From assembly GCF_029962835.1 (NCBI RefSeq), contig NC_080578.1, forward strand, positions 48,663,001 through 48,727,000: a stretch of 64,000 nucleotides of DNA. The letters run 5' to 3'. Under the pieces are notes generated by a model that ran no database searches, was not told the DNA's origin, and saw only the letters and a program-made list of their open reading frames with translations. Below are positions 1 to 10,840 of this stretch, in pieces; within the stretch, counting starts at the first letter, position 1; each line of letters starts with the position of its first letter. Source of the stretch: Magnolia sinica. Its lineage: Eukaryota > Streptophyta > Magnoliopsida > Magnoliales > Magnoliaceae. A program made the translations under genes and the position numbers.

Positions 1-641
1 ATCTAACCTACAAATCACCCACCGTTCGATCTTCTTGGTCCGATGGAATGCCAAACTCCTTGGCTCTCTCTTTGATGGAAGATGATAAGGATTGAAGGAT
101 TAGGATGAGGGATCTTGGGGTAGGAAGTAGGTCACATACTTGGCTCTCTTGGAACTTGGAAATGATTGGATGTCCACCTCTCTTGTTGGATGGGAAAGTG
201 AGTAGAGAAAGAGAGAGAGGGAGAGTAAGGAGAGAGGGGTGGGTGTGATGGGTGAGTGATGGGTGTACTTGACTTGAGAGTTGACTTTGGTTGGGAGAGG
301 GATGCATGAGTGATGGATGTATACTTGACTTGTACATTGATTGATTGATTTGATGTGTTATAGAGATTCTCTCAGAATTCGCAATGCGCTGCGTTTCTTC
401 AAAATATACGCGCGCCCACAACTCCTAGCATGGGTATCACATCAGTGCGCAAGACGCAACATTAGAACCGCGGCGATGGTTCGGTTGCAATGGTACAAGT
501 CTTGGGTCGAGTCAACTCAGATCTACGGGATACGACTTAAGGTCAGCGTAAACGCCGATTACAGATCGCAGGTTGCCGAAATTCGACGGGGTAGATCACG
601 ATAGTCTATGGAATGGTACGGACTAGGATATGGGCCTGACA
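1..641 (+). mobile_element. Solo-LTR family A, copy A5 (3' end only)
   Basis: This is the last 641 bases of a family A LTR cut off by the window edge. It matches the 3' parts of the other A copies, for example 8385-9037 and the reverse of 19629-20290 and 44187-44890. Shared marks are the 'cttcttggtc(c/t)gatggaatgcc' segment, a CT/GA-rich stretch, and a terminal block with 'gcctatgga..agtacgg.ctagg'. It ends in CCTGACA at 641; a target duplication cannot be tested because the left end is missing. The TATA box seen just upstream of this block in A1 (TATAAAG) is CTACAAAT here. Confidence 0.75.
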
Positions 642-2876
642 TCCATATTATTCCAGTCTTTTCCTTCTTTTTCAGTGGTATTCCATTGAAACACACACAC
701 ACATACACACATAATAGCCTTTTTTTCGATCTCACTATTTTCTAGCTAGTTTTCTTTTTTTCCATTGTTTTTAAGGTAGGTAAAGATTTCCAGACTTGGT
801 TCCTAACATTTTCAGTGATAGAATATGAGTTAAGTGTGAATGGTAAACTAGATTCAATTGATGTTTAAACTTTCTATTAATCAAATAATTGGGAGAGATT
901 TGCCGATAGTTTATTTAGTCTATTAAACTCTAAATTTTCAAAAACTCAACTTTATATCTTATCACAATACTCACAACATGTTCAATTACACATATTTCAC
1001 TTTCCAAACGAGTTTTGAAATTGAAAATTTTTAAAATTTTTAAAGATTTTTGCTCAAAACTAGGAAAATACATATTAGTTTACCTAATCTCACCCTCAAC
1101 TTAAAATCTACATTGTCCTCAATGTAAAAGATGTGAGTGATCAATCCGATATGAGACAACAAAAATAATAGAGAAGTGATAGGAAGATAATACCTGAAGA
1201 AAGAGAATTGAAGCAGTTCCAAAGTCTCAGCAAGTAAAGGGAGTTAGCACAAAAACTAAACTATCATAATCCTAAGTCCTAGGAAAGCAATAAACCTAAC
1301 TATACCTCCATCAAACTAGGATGTCACTCTTGGTATACAGGATCATCAAAGGAATGGACGTATCCTCTGAGTCGAACTTCTCAATGAGTGGCTTGAGATG
1401 GTGACTGTTCACTTTAAAAAAATTACCATTCATTGGATTTTCAATCTCGCTAGCCTCGTGAGGATAAACTATTTATACAATGAAGGGGCCAGTCTAACGA
1501 GATTTTAGTTTCCTTAGAAATAAATCAAGTCTAGAATTGTATAAGAGGACTTTTTGATGTGGTTTGAATGTTTTCTGAAGAATGTTCGGATCATGGAACT
1601 TCTTCATCATGTCCTTATAAATTCTAGAACTTTAATATGCATCATTCCAAATTTTCTTGAGTTTATTTATTTGTAATTTGCACAGTAAGCCGACGTTGTC
1701 CAAATTGAAGTTCAGATGTTTGATTACCCAGTAGGCCTTATATTCCAGCTCTATAGGAAAGTAACAGGCTTTCCCATAGATAAGTCTAAAGGGAGACATT
1801 CCTATAAGGGTTTTGTATGTTGTACATTATGCCCATAAAGCATCGGTCAATCGAATTGACTAATCTTTATGGTCGAGATTTACCATTTTATCCAAAATCT
1901 ATTTGATTTCCCTATTTGAGATCTCAACCTGGTCGCTTGTTTGTGTGTGATAGGGGGTACTCATGTAAGACCTGTGTCCTCATTAAGCTTCTGAATGACC
2001 TATTATAAAAGTATGATCCACCATCCCTAATAATGACCTGAGGCATACTGAACCGAGAAAGCATGTTTTCTTTAAGAAATTTAATGATTGTGCGATGGTC
2101 ATTATTTCGACATGGAATCGCTTCAACCCATTTGTGACATAATCTACTGCTGGCAAGATGTAGATGTCTCCAAATGATTGTGGGAATGGTCCCATGAAAT
2201 CGATGCCCCAACAATCAAATGCTCCAATGGTCAGAATGAGGTTCAGTGGCATCATATTTCCATGGGATAATCCACCTAATTTTTTACAATGCTCGCATGC
2301 TTTGCAAAATTCGTTGGTGTCCTTGAACAAAGTGGGCCAATAAAAGCCACACTGTAGAATTTTTGCTATGGTTTTCTTGGCAAAAAAGTGGTCACCATAG
2401 GCATGAGAGTGCAAGAAAGAGATGACACTTTGATATTCATTGTCAGGAACACATCTCCCTATGATCTGATCTGAACAATATTTAAACAGGTATGGATCAT
2501 CCCAAATGTACTTGCACACTTTAGAGAAGAAATTATTTTTATCTTGCTTGGTCCAATATGTCGGCGTGATACCTGCGACAAGATAATTCACAATATTTGA
2601 GAACCAGGGTAATTGAAATATTTTAAAATTTTGTTCATCAAGGAACATGTCATTGATATGAGCTGTCTCAATGGAATCAGAGATAACAAGCCTAAAGAGG
2701 TGATCAACTACTGCATTCTCTACTCCTTTTTATCTCTAATTTCTATGTCAAATTCCTGGAGTAGGAGGATCCATCTCAACAATCAGGGCTTAGCATCCTT
2801 CTTAAAAAGAAGGTACTTCAACACCGAATGGTCCATGAAATTGCAGTAAGACTGCTACTATTAAAGTATGAATATA
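642..2876 (-). mobile_element. Ty3/gypsy Athila-type retrotransposon relic
   Basis: Minus-strand remnant of an Athila-lineage element. It covers the end of RNase H, the integrase and about 0.7 kb of AT-rich non-coding sequence downstream of pol. On the right it stops exactly where the Sirevirus LTR S1 begins (TG at 2877). The rest of its pol is not seen on the far side of S1, so S1 or a later deletion removed it. No LTR of this element is visible in the window. Confidence 0.75.
1320..2870 (-). pseudogene. Degenerate Athila pol: RNase H end and integrase
   Basis: Read right to left, the translation shows the end of gypsy RNase H (2849-2640). The integrase zinc-binding region follows, with HSHAYGDHF then CKACEHC, and then the catalytic core motif WGIDFMGPFP around 2190-2160. 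The second catalytic Asp (RDGGSYF) lies near 2010-2040 but in another frame from the first, so there is a frameshift around 2100. The typical Athila tail, with LYNSRL and FKVNSHHLKP, follows down to about 1350. Several in-frame stops and shifts make it non-functional. In life this protein would insert element cDNA into chromosomes. The family assignment rests on motif order and wording of the integrase core and is fairly secure. Confidence 0.8.
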
Positions 2877-4006
2877 TGCCAAAGTGTCCTAGAGGGGGGT
2901 GAATAGGACATTTTAGAACTTTAATCCTACTAAGTTATAAATTCTACCAATCCAAAATAGGTTGAGCAGGATTATAACAAGATCATTTAAATTCAAGTTC
3001 TAGTGTTGCATTTTATCAAACATGTATTGTGTAAAAAGTAAACAATCACATAGTCAATATATATGAGCAAAGGCAATTATCACAAACACATCAATATATA
3101 GTAGTTTGGCTACATGCCTACTCTAATCTCGGCTAATGCACTCCACCCTAGAGTGTGTCGGATTTCACTATTAAATGATTTTAAATAATGTTAACCATAA
3201 ACCTTCACAACCTACACAAGGTTAGCTAAGGAGTCTATACATGACAACCTTATGAGCCTACACAAGGCAATGGCTAATAAGGCAATAGGTCCTACACAAG
3301 GACACAAACAGGAGCCTACACAAGGAAACAAGTCCTACACAAGGATACCACTATGAGCCTACACAAGGCAAACTATGCCTAATCAAGGTAACAAGCCCTA
3401 CACAATGACACAACTTATTCTCTCGTCGGAGGCCTACAAAAGGTCTTAGTGAGTTTGAAAACAAACTCTGAAACCAGATCCTACATAAGAAAGGAGTTTC
3501 AGACTCTATGGACTTTATTACATGTAAGTGAGTAAGCCCCTTGTCAGCATACTGAAGATGAACTCCAATGTTGACGAAGAGTCTTCAGTTCCCTTAATCT
3601 ACAACAACTGTAGATGCTTCCGATACAAGTCGTCGGTTGTTAGGTCAAGGTGTTTTGGTGAATATCCTCTATTAAATGTTGGTCTTTAAGCGTGGATGAG
3701 ATTCCCAAATATCAAGCATCCACAGGATTCCAACTCAATGGTTTGCTAATAAATGAGCTACTGGAAGATCGTTGAATGGTGGAGTTCATTCTTTAATCCA
3801 AGCTATTGATTCTTCAATAATTGTATTTAAGATAGGATTGAAGGATAAACTACCATGAGAAAAGGGATTTAAGATGGTAGGTGGTTTTCCTATAGTAATA
3901 ACTCTCTTAAATCTTATGATTTTTCTCACTACAAACCAAGAAACTAAGCCTCCGAATATAAAGGTAAAAATTGCAATGGTAAAAAAACGGGCAGATTATA
4001 TCTGTG

Positions 4007-4160
4007 TTCGATGTCATCGAATGACAGTTCGATGACATTGGAATTTTCTTTAAAATGTTTGGAGCTTGCTAGACAATCTCATTTAATTGTTCAATGTCAT
4101 TGAAATTTGAATTTCGATGTCATTGAAGGAAATTCGATGAAATCGAAAAGTTCAGTATAT
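4007..4160. repeat. Palindromic TTCGATGTCATCGAA repeats in the S1 LTR, part 1
   Basis: Irregularly spaced copies and variants of TTCGATGTCATCGAA, which has perfect 7-base arms around a central T. The first copy at 4007-4021 is perfect; later ones at about 4029, 4092, 4112 and 4135 carry one or more changes. The series continues on the other side of solo LTR A1 (9070-9385), showing that A1 landed inside this repeat field. Confidence 0.75.
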
Positions 4161-5999
4161 TTTCTGTCACGCCCCAAACTCAAAAATCGAGCTCACAAAA
4201 TTTTCGATCACCGAATCCGGTGCCAACAGCCTTCGTAGTACCCCATTCTCTGCTCCCAGCGTGCATACGCCAGATTCTGATCCTAGGATCCTACAAGGAG
4301 GATCTTCCAACGTACATTTGTCTCGTAATAAGCATAATCACAAGTTTACCCAAATCACAAAGGCAACATCAACATCACATATCCACTAATATAAACATTT
4401 AAATACAGTGTTGAAAGGAAAATATAGTTATCGAAATCAAAACTCCAGAAGACCGCTGCACACTCCATGCTCAATGGTGCTGCAACCTAACGCCACCTGC
4501 ACGCATCTATCGTGCATAAGCTTATAGAAAGCTTAGAGGGCGGTGAAAGTGTGTGCACAAGATAAATGCCAAGTATTCAATGCAATACAATGTTAGAAAT
4601 ATTGGCAAGATCATGAATCATACGATAACAGAGTAAGCGAAAATACTAACAAGTCCATGAGTCATACAATATCAGAGTACGCAATACAGATCAGCTATGC
4701 AAATGAGGAGTCATAGAGAGCCAAATATCAGATGCCGAGGGTACAATGCAATATGTAAATCCTACTAAGTTCATCTAGGTCATATAAGTACAGAAAACAT
4801 AACAACCCAAAATGTCATATGCCTACAGATGCAATATGCGATGTAAATGAAATGACCAAGCTGGAGTATGAGGTCGGGATGACAGTACGTAGTATCACAG
4901 GCTACGGGGTCCATCAAAAGGGACTTCTATCCAAACCAGTCTCATACCTAAATTTGGATAGTCGGACTCAATGTGATAAACTCTTGATCTCAGGTTAGTC
5001 GCACGCCTAACCGAAATCCTGGCCATGCGAAGGTACATGTAACAAATAGTTACACACCACCAGCCCAAGTGGATAATGAATGAACGAATGAATGAGTATG
5101 CAATTCCTACTCAATAAGTCCACATATCAGTACGGTTCCTTTCTGGGATCATCACCAGGGTCTAGTACACTCCACACTGACTGTGGCCTCCCTAGCCGCA
5201 CAACCCAGCAGGTGGAAGAGACCATACTATCGACCTGACCAGTAGTCTGCCAATACCTACCCGGCTCATTGATAGCGGACCTATTTGCGAACTGGTCAAA
5301 TTCAACCTAGCTTACAACCCCCTCACTCGAGCAGATAAGGCCACACCCCCTCCCAACCGACTACGACATAGTGGGAGATGTGGCCTACTGGTATTCGGCA
5401 TTCGGGCGCTCATGTATCCACTTGGTTTAAACGTCGGGGCATCTCCTGGCCTCAGAGGTTTAGGGACCTTCACCCACGGACACCAAAGTGCCCAGGTGCT
5501 GGAACTAAACATTTTCGACGTCCCATCTAGCCATCCATGATATGCTTATGGAGGCAACGACCCTGATGTCGCTAGGGCATACAATGATTATATCACACAT
5601 ATGTGAGATGCATGAGTCACGCTGTCCAATCATGCAACAATCATGCGCGTACCGCGTGATCATGTGGGTAACTCCCATCAGTGAGTCCCATAAATAGTCT
5701 GCCCAATGGCATATGCTATGATCAGTCACTACTCATATCAAGCATACATATGATGTGTATGAGCATGAGTCATGGAGTTATACTAAGCATGTTATATGGT
5801 GATGAACTATCCTTACAATGAGGATGGGCCTAGATGGCCTGCACACAACAAGTATGGGCCTATTAATGGGCCCTAGGGAGAGTCATAATGCGAATATTTA
5901 ACCAACATTATTCTTACAAGGTGGACGTCAAACCATCATTGCTCCCAAGGCATAGCCCACCATAGCATCATCACATAAACCATGGTGGAATCATACATT

Positions 6000-6290
6000 A
6001 CAATGGACCTTATGTACATCTCATTGGGCCTCGACAGAAGGGCTTCAAATACATCAAATGGGCCTCATATATATCAAGGTGGCCCTTAATGGACGGGCCA
6101 CAAATACATCAAGATGGGCCTCACCACATGGGCCTTATATATATCAAGGTGGCCCTCAATGGACAGGCCACAAATACATTAAGATGGGCCTCATATATAT
6201 CAAGGTGACCCTTAATGGATAGGCCACAAATACATTAAGATGAGCCTCATCACATGAGCCTTATATATATCATGGTGGGCCTCATACATC
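6000..6290. repeat. GGCCCA/TGGGCC array in A1
   Basis: Roughly 30-40 base irregular units of the form 'atgggcctcatatatatcaaggtggccc'. The same array, diverged in unit number and order, sits at the matching position in A2, A3 and A4. TGGGCC/T is the core of the plant site II element bound by TCP factors (established); any enhancer role here is inference. Confidence 0.7.
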
Positions 6291-6782
6291 CCAAAAAGAA
6301 TCATATTGAAAGATCATTTGGACCATGCCATAAATAGCAGTGAAGATAATAATTTTCACTGTTAAATAAATCACAGGGCCCACTATAAAGTTTATTTTCC
6401 ACCCAATCTAATCATAAGGCCTTAAATACCTGGATTAAGAGGGAAAACAAATTCCCTATTGATCCAGAACTTTTGTGACCCATTTGGACCTAAATGGGTT
6501 TCAATGATAGACGTTCAATCCTCACTGTGCAGTGTGGTCCACTTAATAAATAGATCTGTCTTATTTTTGTTTCAAGCCTTAAAACGAGCTTGCCAAAAAG
6601 GGTAAACAGTTTGGACACATCCATCAGGGTTGGGGTCCACTGTCCGTCTAGTGGATGGATGGCCTAACCAAAATACCTGGATGGCATTGATAAAACACAT
6701 GCATTATGGCTGGGACCCTAGTCCCTGCCCTTCCGTCGAGCGGTGCTATATATATATATAACATGCAGCAGGGCTACTGCTG

Positions 6783-6784
<2 letters not shown>

Positions 6785-6839
<55 letters not shown>
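6785..6839. repeat. (TA)n microsatellite
   Basis: About 27 perfect TA dinucleotides directly left of the MITE at 6840. A shorter TA run continues on the right of the MITE (7388-7397), so the MITE appears to have landed inside the microsatellite. Confidence 0.95.
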
Positions 6840-6841
<2 letters not shown>

Positions 6842-7387
6842 GAAAAGGTACTCTGCGCTCGACCTCACGATAAGCTCCTGTGAGGTCGAGCTATGTGGGT
6901 CCCACCGTGATGCGTGTCGACCATCAACACCGTGTATTTGATGGGTCCCCTTTAAATTATGGGATATCCCAAAAATCAGCCATATACGGAACTCAGGTGG
7001 GCCATACCATCTAAAATCATGTGAAGACACCGTTAAAACATATAAAAGCACTTGGTGGGGCCCACCTGAAATTTGCATGCATCTGAAACTTGGTCTGAAC
7101 CTCATCCAAGTGGGACACACATAATGGATGGGTTGGATTTGCAAACCACATGTCGGTGGGCCCAAAAAATGATTATGAATGTTTTAATGGTGCACGGGCC
7201 CTCTCCACTTCTGTATGTGGTGTGGCCCACACAAGTTCCGGATTGACTTAATTTTTGAGACCTAGGCCCACGATGTAATGGTGCATCTGACTGATGGGGT
7301 AGATGTTCGAAACGCATCACGGTGGGGCCCACACAGCTCAACCTCATGGGACGGACTCGTGAGGTCGAGCGCATAGTACCTTTTCCC
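6840..7387. mobile_element. MITE with about 31-bp terminal inverted repeats
   Basis: A 548-bp non-coding element whose ends are near-perfect inverted repeats. The left end reads GGGAAAAGGTACT then cgctcgacctcacga; the right end is its reverse complement with one mismatch. It is flanked on both sides by TATATATAT, which could be a 9-bp target duplication (Mutator-like) or simply the host TA repeat. The body carries the GGGCCCACC / ATGCGT-type sub-repeats seen across the window. No transposase is present. Confidence 0.85.
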
Positions 7388-7705
7388 TATATATATAATT
7401 TTTCGATGGTATTTTCTACGTGGGGCCCGCATCAAAAGGATCCGTTCCAGCCATTGGATTCTATGGCCCAAGATAGTCCAAATGAACCCAATATGCAGCA
7501 TGTTTTAGTGTGTAGAAAAATTAAAGTGGGCCATAGCGGATTTTAACAGTCAAAATACGATTTTCTAAGATACGGCCCGCCAGATATCTGGATTGGCCTC
7601 ATATTTTGGCTCAACGCCTAAAATGAGCTGGGGAATGGGATGGACGGCGTGGATTAGATCCAAAAATCAAGGTGGGGCTTGCATGAGCGGTCCACCCAAA
7701 AACTT

Positions 7706-7743
<38 letters not shown>

Positions 7744-8017
7744 GTGAGTACATCCCACTATCTGTTCACACTTTACTAAGCACGTCCAACATCTAGAGAC
7801 GCTGGACAGACATTGTGAATATATTCATCAAGGTGGGTCCCACATGGACGTGGCCCACTTGATTTGGATCAATCTAATATTTGTGTTTTCCCATCACCAT
7901 AAGGTAAGGCCCACATGGCTTGGACAGTGTAGATCCAACACGTCCATCAAGTGGGTCCCACGAAGGCGGACAACATGGATAAATTACATACATCATGGGG
8001 CCATTAACAAGGGAAAA

Positions 8018-8020
<3 letters not shown>

Positions 8021-8056
<36 letters not shown>
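8021..8056. repeat. (GA)n microsatellite in A1
   Basis: Eighteen GA units in the GA/CT-rich part of LTR A1. The other A copies carry CT/GA runs at the corresponding place, so this is a recurrent feature of the family. Confidence 0.9.
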
Positions 8057-8058
<2 letters not shown>

Positions 8059-8665
8059 GAGTGATGGAGGGACCCCGGCACTATGAGCCCTCCCTTTCGT
8101 ACATCACAACATACATCAAGTAGATCCCATTACATGTGGACCCACCGATCAAAAATCAATGGTGGAGATCCTTTCTCCACCAAAATGCCAGGTCTAGATG
8201 ACCCTATTTATGCAAGGAAAGTAAACATCATGATGGGGTCCATGGAGAATGGCCCCATCATGGAATGATCATGAGAATCAAGGTGGGTCATCGGCCACAT
8301 CTAGGGTCCAAAGTGAGATCCTTACCATCAATCGGCAGGCCTCACTTCTCCCATCATCAAAGCATTAAATTTGTGCCTATAAAGCACCCACCATTTGATC
8401 TTCTTGGTCTGATGGAATGCCAAACTCCTTGTGTCTCACTTTGATGGAAGATAATGAGAAATGAAGGGCTAGGATGATGGATTGTGGGATGGGAAGTGGG
8501 CCACACACAACACACTTTTCTCTCTTGGAAGTACTTGGACGTGCACTCCTTTACTTGCTTGGAAAATGTGAAGAGAAAGAGAGAGAGAGAAGGGGTGGTT
8601 ATAAGAGAGGTGATGGGTGTGAGTGATGGATGTGAGTCGATAGATGTACTTGACATGTATGAGTG

Positions 8666-8670
<5 letters not shown>

Positions 8671-8707
<37 letters not shown>
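8671..8707. repeat. (GA)n microsatellite in A1, second run
   Basis: About eighteen GA units in the presumed R-U5 part of A1, downstream of the TATA box at 8378. Confidence 0.9.
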
Positions 8708-8709
<2 letters not shown>

Positions 8710-9069
8710 GACTTTGAGATTACTCTTGTACTTGACATGAGATGATTGATTGATTGATGGGACATGTTGTAAAGATTTTTTTGAGTTTTGTAACGCGCGG
8801 TATTTTCCTCGAACTGAACACGGGCCCACATCTCCTAGCCTAGGTATCGGATCGGAATGTAATACGCGGCGACGGCGCGGTCATTAGAGTACAAGTCTCT
8901 GATTAAGTTGACTTAAATCTACGGGATATGACTTAGGGTTGCGCACAACTGCTGATTATGGATCGCGGATTGCCGGAATTTGACCGGGAGGACCGCGGAA
9001 GCCTATGGAACAGTACGGGCTAGGTACGGGTCTTACATTTTCTATAAAACACTTTAGACAAGTCTGGTC

Positions 9070-9385
9070 CATTTTCGATGTAGTCAAACATACCTTCGAT
9101 GTCATCATCAGAATTTGAATTTCGATGTCATCGAAGAGTTCATGATTTTTCAATAGAACTCTCTAGAAAAGTTAGGTATAAGTTTGATGTCATCGAACAT
9201 ATATTCGATGCCATCGAATTTTAAAATTCGATGTCATCGAACGTAGTTCGAGTAATCGATCATTTAAGTGATTTTCAACCTGAGCTTGTTGGACATATGA
9301 GTGCTCATTTTTGATGTCATCGAGATAGGTTTGATGTCATCGAACCTGTAAGTTCAATGTCATCGAAACCTGTTCGATGTAATCA
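9070..9385. repeat. Palindromic TTCGATGTCATCGAA repeats in the S1 LTR, part 2
   Basis: Continuation of the repeat field interrupted by A1. Good copies lie near 9122 and 9225, with weaker copies near 9078, 9103, 9190, 9209, 9310, 9328, 9352 and 9373. Spacing is irregular. Changes between copies are mostly C-to-T or G-to-A. Confidence 0.75.
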
Positions 9386-9723
9386 AGATTTGTTCCAGAA
9401 TTTTGGTTTGGTTGTTGGACAAAGATGAGTCCTTTTTCAATGTCGAAAGTTGCAGAAAACTTGTAATTTTTTCATATGTTCTTGCAACTTGATATTCTAT
9501 CTTGCCAAAATATTTTCCTAATTATTTTTTGGAAAGATTAGAATATTTCAAGGGAATTATTACCTGAGGTGTTTTTGTCATGGGATGTGAGGTTTAGTTT
9601 ACCTTTAGAACTCTTTGAACACTTCCACTTTGTTGAGTCTTTAGCTTGTAGTCTTCCATGTGGGGCTCACTGAACTCTATGACTCAACCATCATATTAAT
9701 TGACAAACAAGGGCACTTTCAAT

Positions 9724-9748
9724 CCCCCCCCCCCCCCCCCCCCCCCCC
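9724..9748 (-). other. Polypurine tract of S1
   Basis: Twenty-five C on the + strand, that is a pure G run on the minus strand, two bases from the LTR start TGAAAGTG (9721 leftwards). In copia elements a purine run at this place primes plus-strand DNA synthesis. S2 has a similar G-run at 37697-37708. Confidence 0.7.
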
Positions 9749-10098
9749 TTGCAATTATGTGACAAAACACCTAGAACAAAAACTAAATTGTGTGTACAAT
9801 AACACTACCCAATTTTACAATACAACATTACATTTTTACAAATATAAGAATAAGACTTTGCTGCTTGATTTGCTGCTCCCCCTATCTTCCTACATCACCT
9901 TTATCTTCAATATATGCACATAATGGTGGGATTGTTCTTCAAAGGGTCAGTCTGTATAAATCAATGTTATGCTGCATAACTGAAGTTGGAGAATATAGGC
10001 ATATTAGAATAAAATCATAAATCTTGAAGTATAGGAATTTAGAACAAGCATTATATGAGAAGCACAAAATAATAATGCGAAACACAAAATAAATGTCA

Positions 10099-10123
10099 TA
10101 TATATATATATATATATATATAT
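10099..10123. repeat. (TA)n microsatellite
   Basis: Short perfect AT run in the non-coding space between the S1 polypurine tract and the S1 extra ORF. Confidence 0.85.
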
Positions 10124-10214
10124 CTAACATTGCCTGCACACACAAGCTAGGACAACAAAAAGATACATATGCCTAGCTATCATATCGACACATATGTATG
10201 CGACGAATGTGAAA

Positions 10215-10838
10215 CTACGGCGCAGGTGCAGCATCATGAGGAACAGAATCATCGCAGTGACACGTCATCATGTCTCAAATCTGTTGTAATGTACGATGCA
10301 GGGCTTCGACCATCCGCTCTATGCCAGACATTCGCTCCTCAGTTCTAGACAGACGCTCGTCATATCGATCGAGTCGCTCCTTGACTCAAATCTGTCCGTG
10401 CAGAATAGACCCAATCCTATCTTGATGGCATTGATATCGTCGTGTGCGCCCAGAATCAGGCGTGCTCAAAAGGATCGGCGGAGGTCGGACCTCATCATCT
10501 ATGGGAACCACTGTCTCCACGTGCGTGTCCTCTCCATCTAGAGCGGTAGATGCTGCTGTGGTAGTGTAAATCTTCAGGTCCATATGCTTTATGTTCATCT
10601 TGACGAAGGTTTGAAATGGACGCTCTCGGCCATTAGTGGCTAACAAACCACACTATCAACAGAACATACATATGACATATGGGAAAGGAAGAAGAGTTGG
10701 CCTGGTTCTATGAATAATGAAGGCAATTTGGTGTAAAATTAAGGACGAAAGACACAACTTAATACCCGTTGAGATACTATACAAGATCCTAAGCATGAAT
10801 GGAGTGAGATCAACATGGTTGGTACCACAGTGCCGCAC
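10215..10838 (-). pseudogene. S1 extra ORF (env-position ORF3) relic
   Basis: One continuous minus-strand frame of 208 codons, broken by stops at 10656-10658, 10653-10655, 10386-10388 and 10275-10277, ending at a TAG at 10215-10217. Its start region (LTPFM, then STGI, then LPFPY) lines up with the S2 extra ORF at 36061-37170, which shows ELTPFM, MSGI and IPFAY in the same order. The C-terminal half after 10386 is charged and heptad-like (ERLDRYDERLSRTEER), suggesting a coiled coil. Position between pol and the 3' LTR matches the extra or 'envelope-like' ORF of Sireviruses; the domain resembles what is called a putative plant transposon protein. No function is demonstrated. The N-terminal part is missing because S1 is truncated near 10840. 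Confidence 0.6.
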
Positions 10839-10840
10839 TT

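Larger units (their letters stand above)
4165..9037 (+). mobile_element. Solo-LTR family A, copy A1
   Basis: A 4873-bp insertion that begins TGTCACGCCCC, ends TCTTACA, and is flanked by a perfect 5-bp duplication TTTTC (4160-4164 and 9038-9042). There is no gag or pol, no primer site, and no second LTR, so it has the form of a solo LTR. Orientation comes from a TATAAAG box at 8378-8384, which leaves a U3 of about 4.2 kb and an R-U5 of about 0.65 kb. It contains a GGCCCA-rich array (about 6000-6290), a MITE (6840-7387) and two long GA runs near its 3' end. Long LTRs starting TGTAACACCC/TGTCACGCCC are known from Del/Tekay chromoviruses; assignment to that lineage is inference because no coding region is present. 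Confidence 0.85.
2877..10840 (-). mobile_element. Sirevirus-like Ty1/copia element S1 (3' part)
   Basis: Minus-strand element made of a 3' LTR (2877-9721, interrupted by solo LTR A1), a polypurine tract (9748-9724 read on the minus strand) and part of an extra ORF located between pol and the LTR. Removing A1 and one copy of its duplication leaves an LTR of about 1.97 kb that runs TGAAAGTG... to ...CTTTGGCA. The LTR end carries the 'ctattcacccccctctagga' segment common in Sirevirus LTRs. The left flank next to 2877 is ATATA. On the right the element breaks off near 10840, so gag, pol and the 5' LTR are missing. Confidence 0.7.

Noticed and set aside
8..421. A 137-codon minus-strand open frame at the left edge
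   Set aside because: It is the antisense of a CT/GA-rich LTR segment (A5). Equivalent open frames recur in A1, A3 and A4 (for example 8469-8831, 19763-20152, 44408-44809), so they come from low complexity, not from a gene.
4220..4402. Repeated short frames (4220-4402 and 26689-26871) with similar proteins
   Set aside because: They come from the conserved first 200 bases of family A LTRs in opposite orientations. The similarity is that of the LTR DNA, with no sign of coding constraint.
6746..7165. A 139-codon minus frame with a long Tyr-Ile run
   Set aside because: The run is a translated TA microsatellite and the rest is the antisense of a MITE.
10646..10690. A short intron inside the S1 extra ORF
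   Set aside because: A GTATGT...TTAG pair exists, but it would leave an intron of only about 31 bases. The frame on both sides is the same, so stop codons explain the break.
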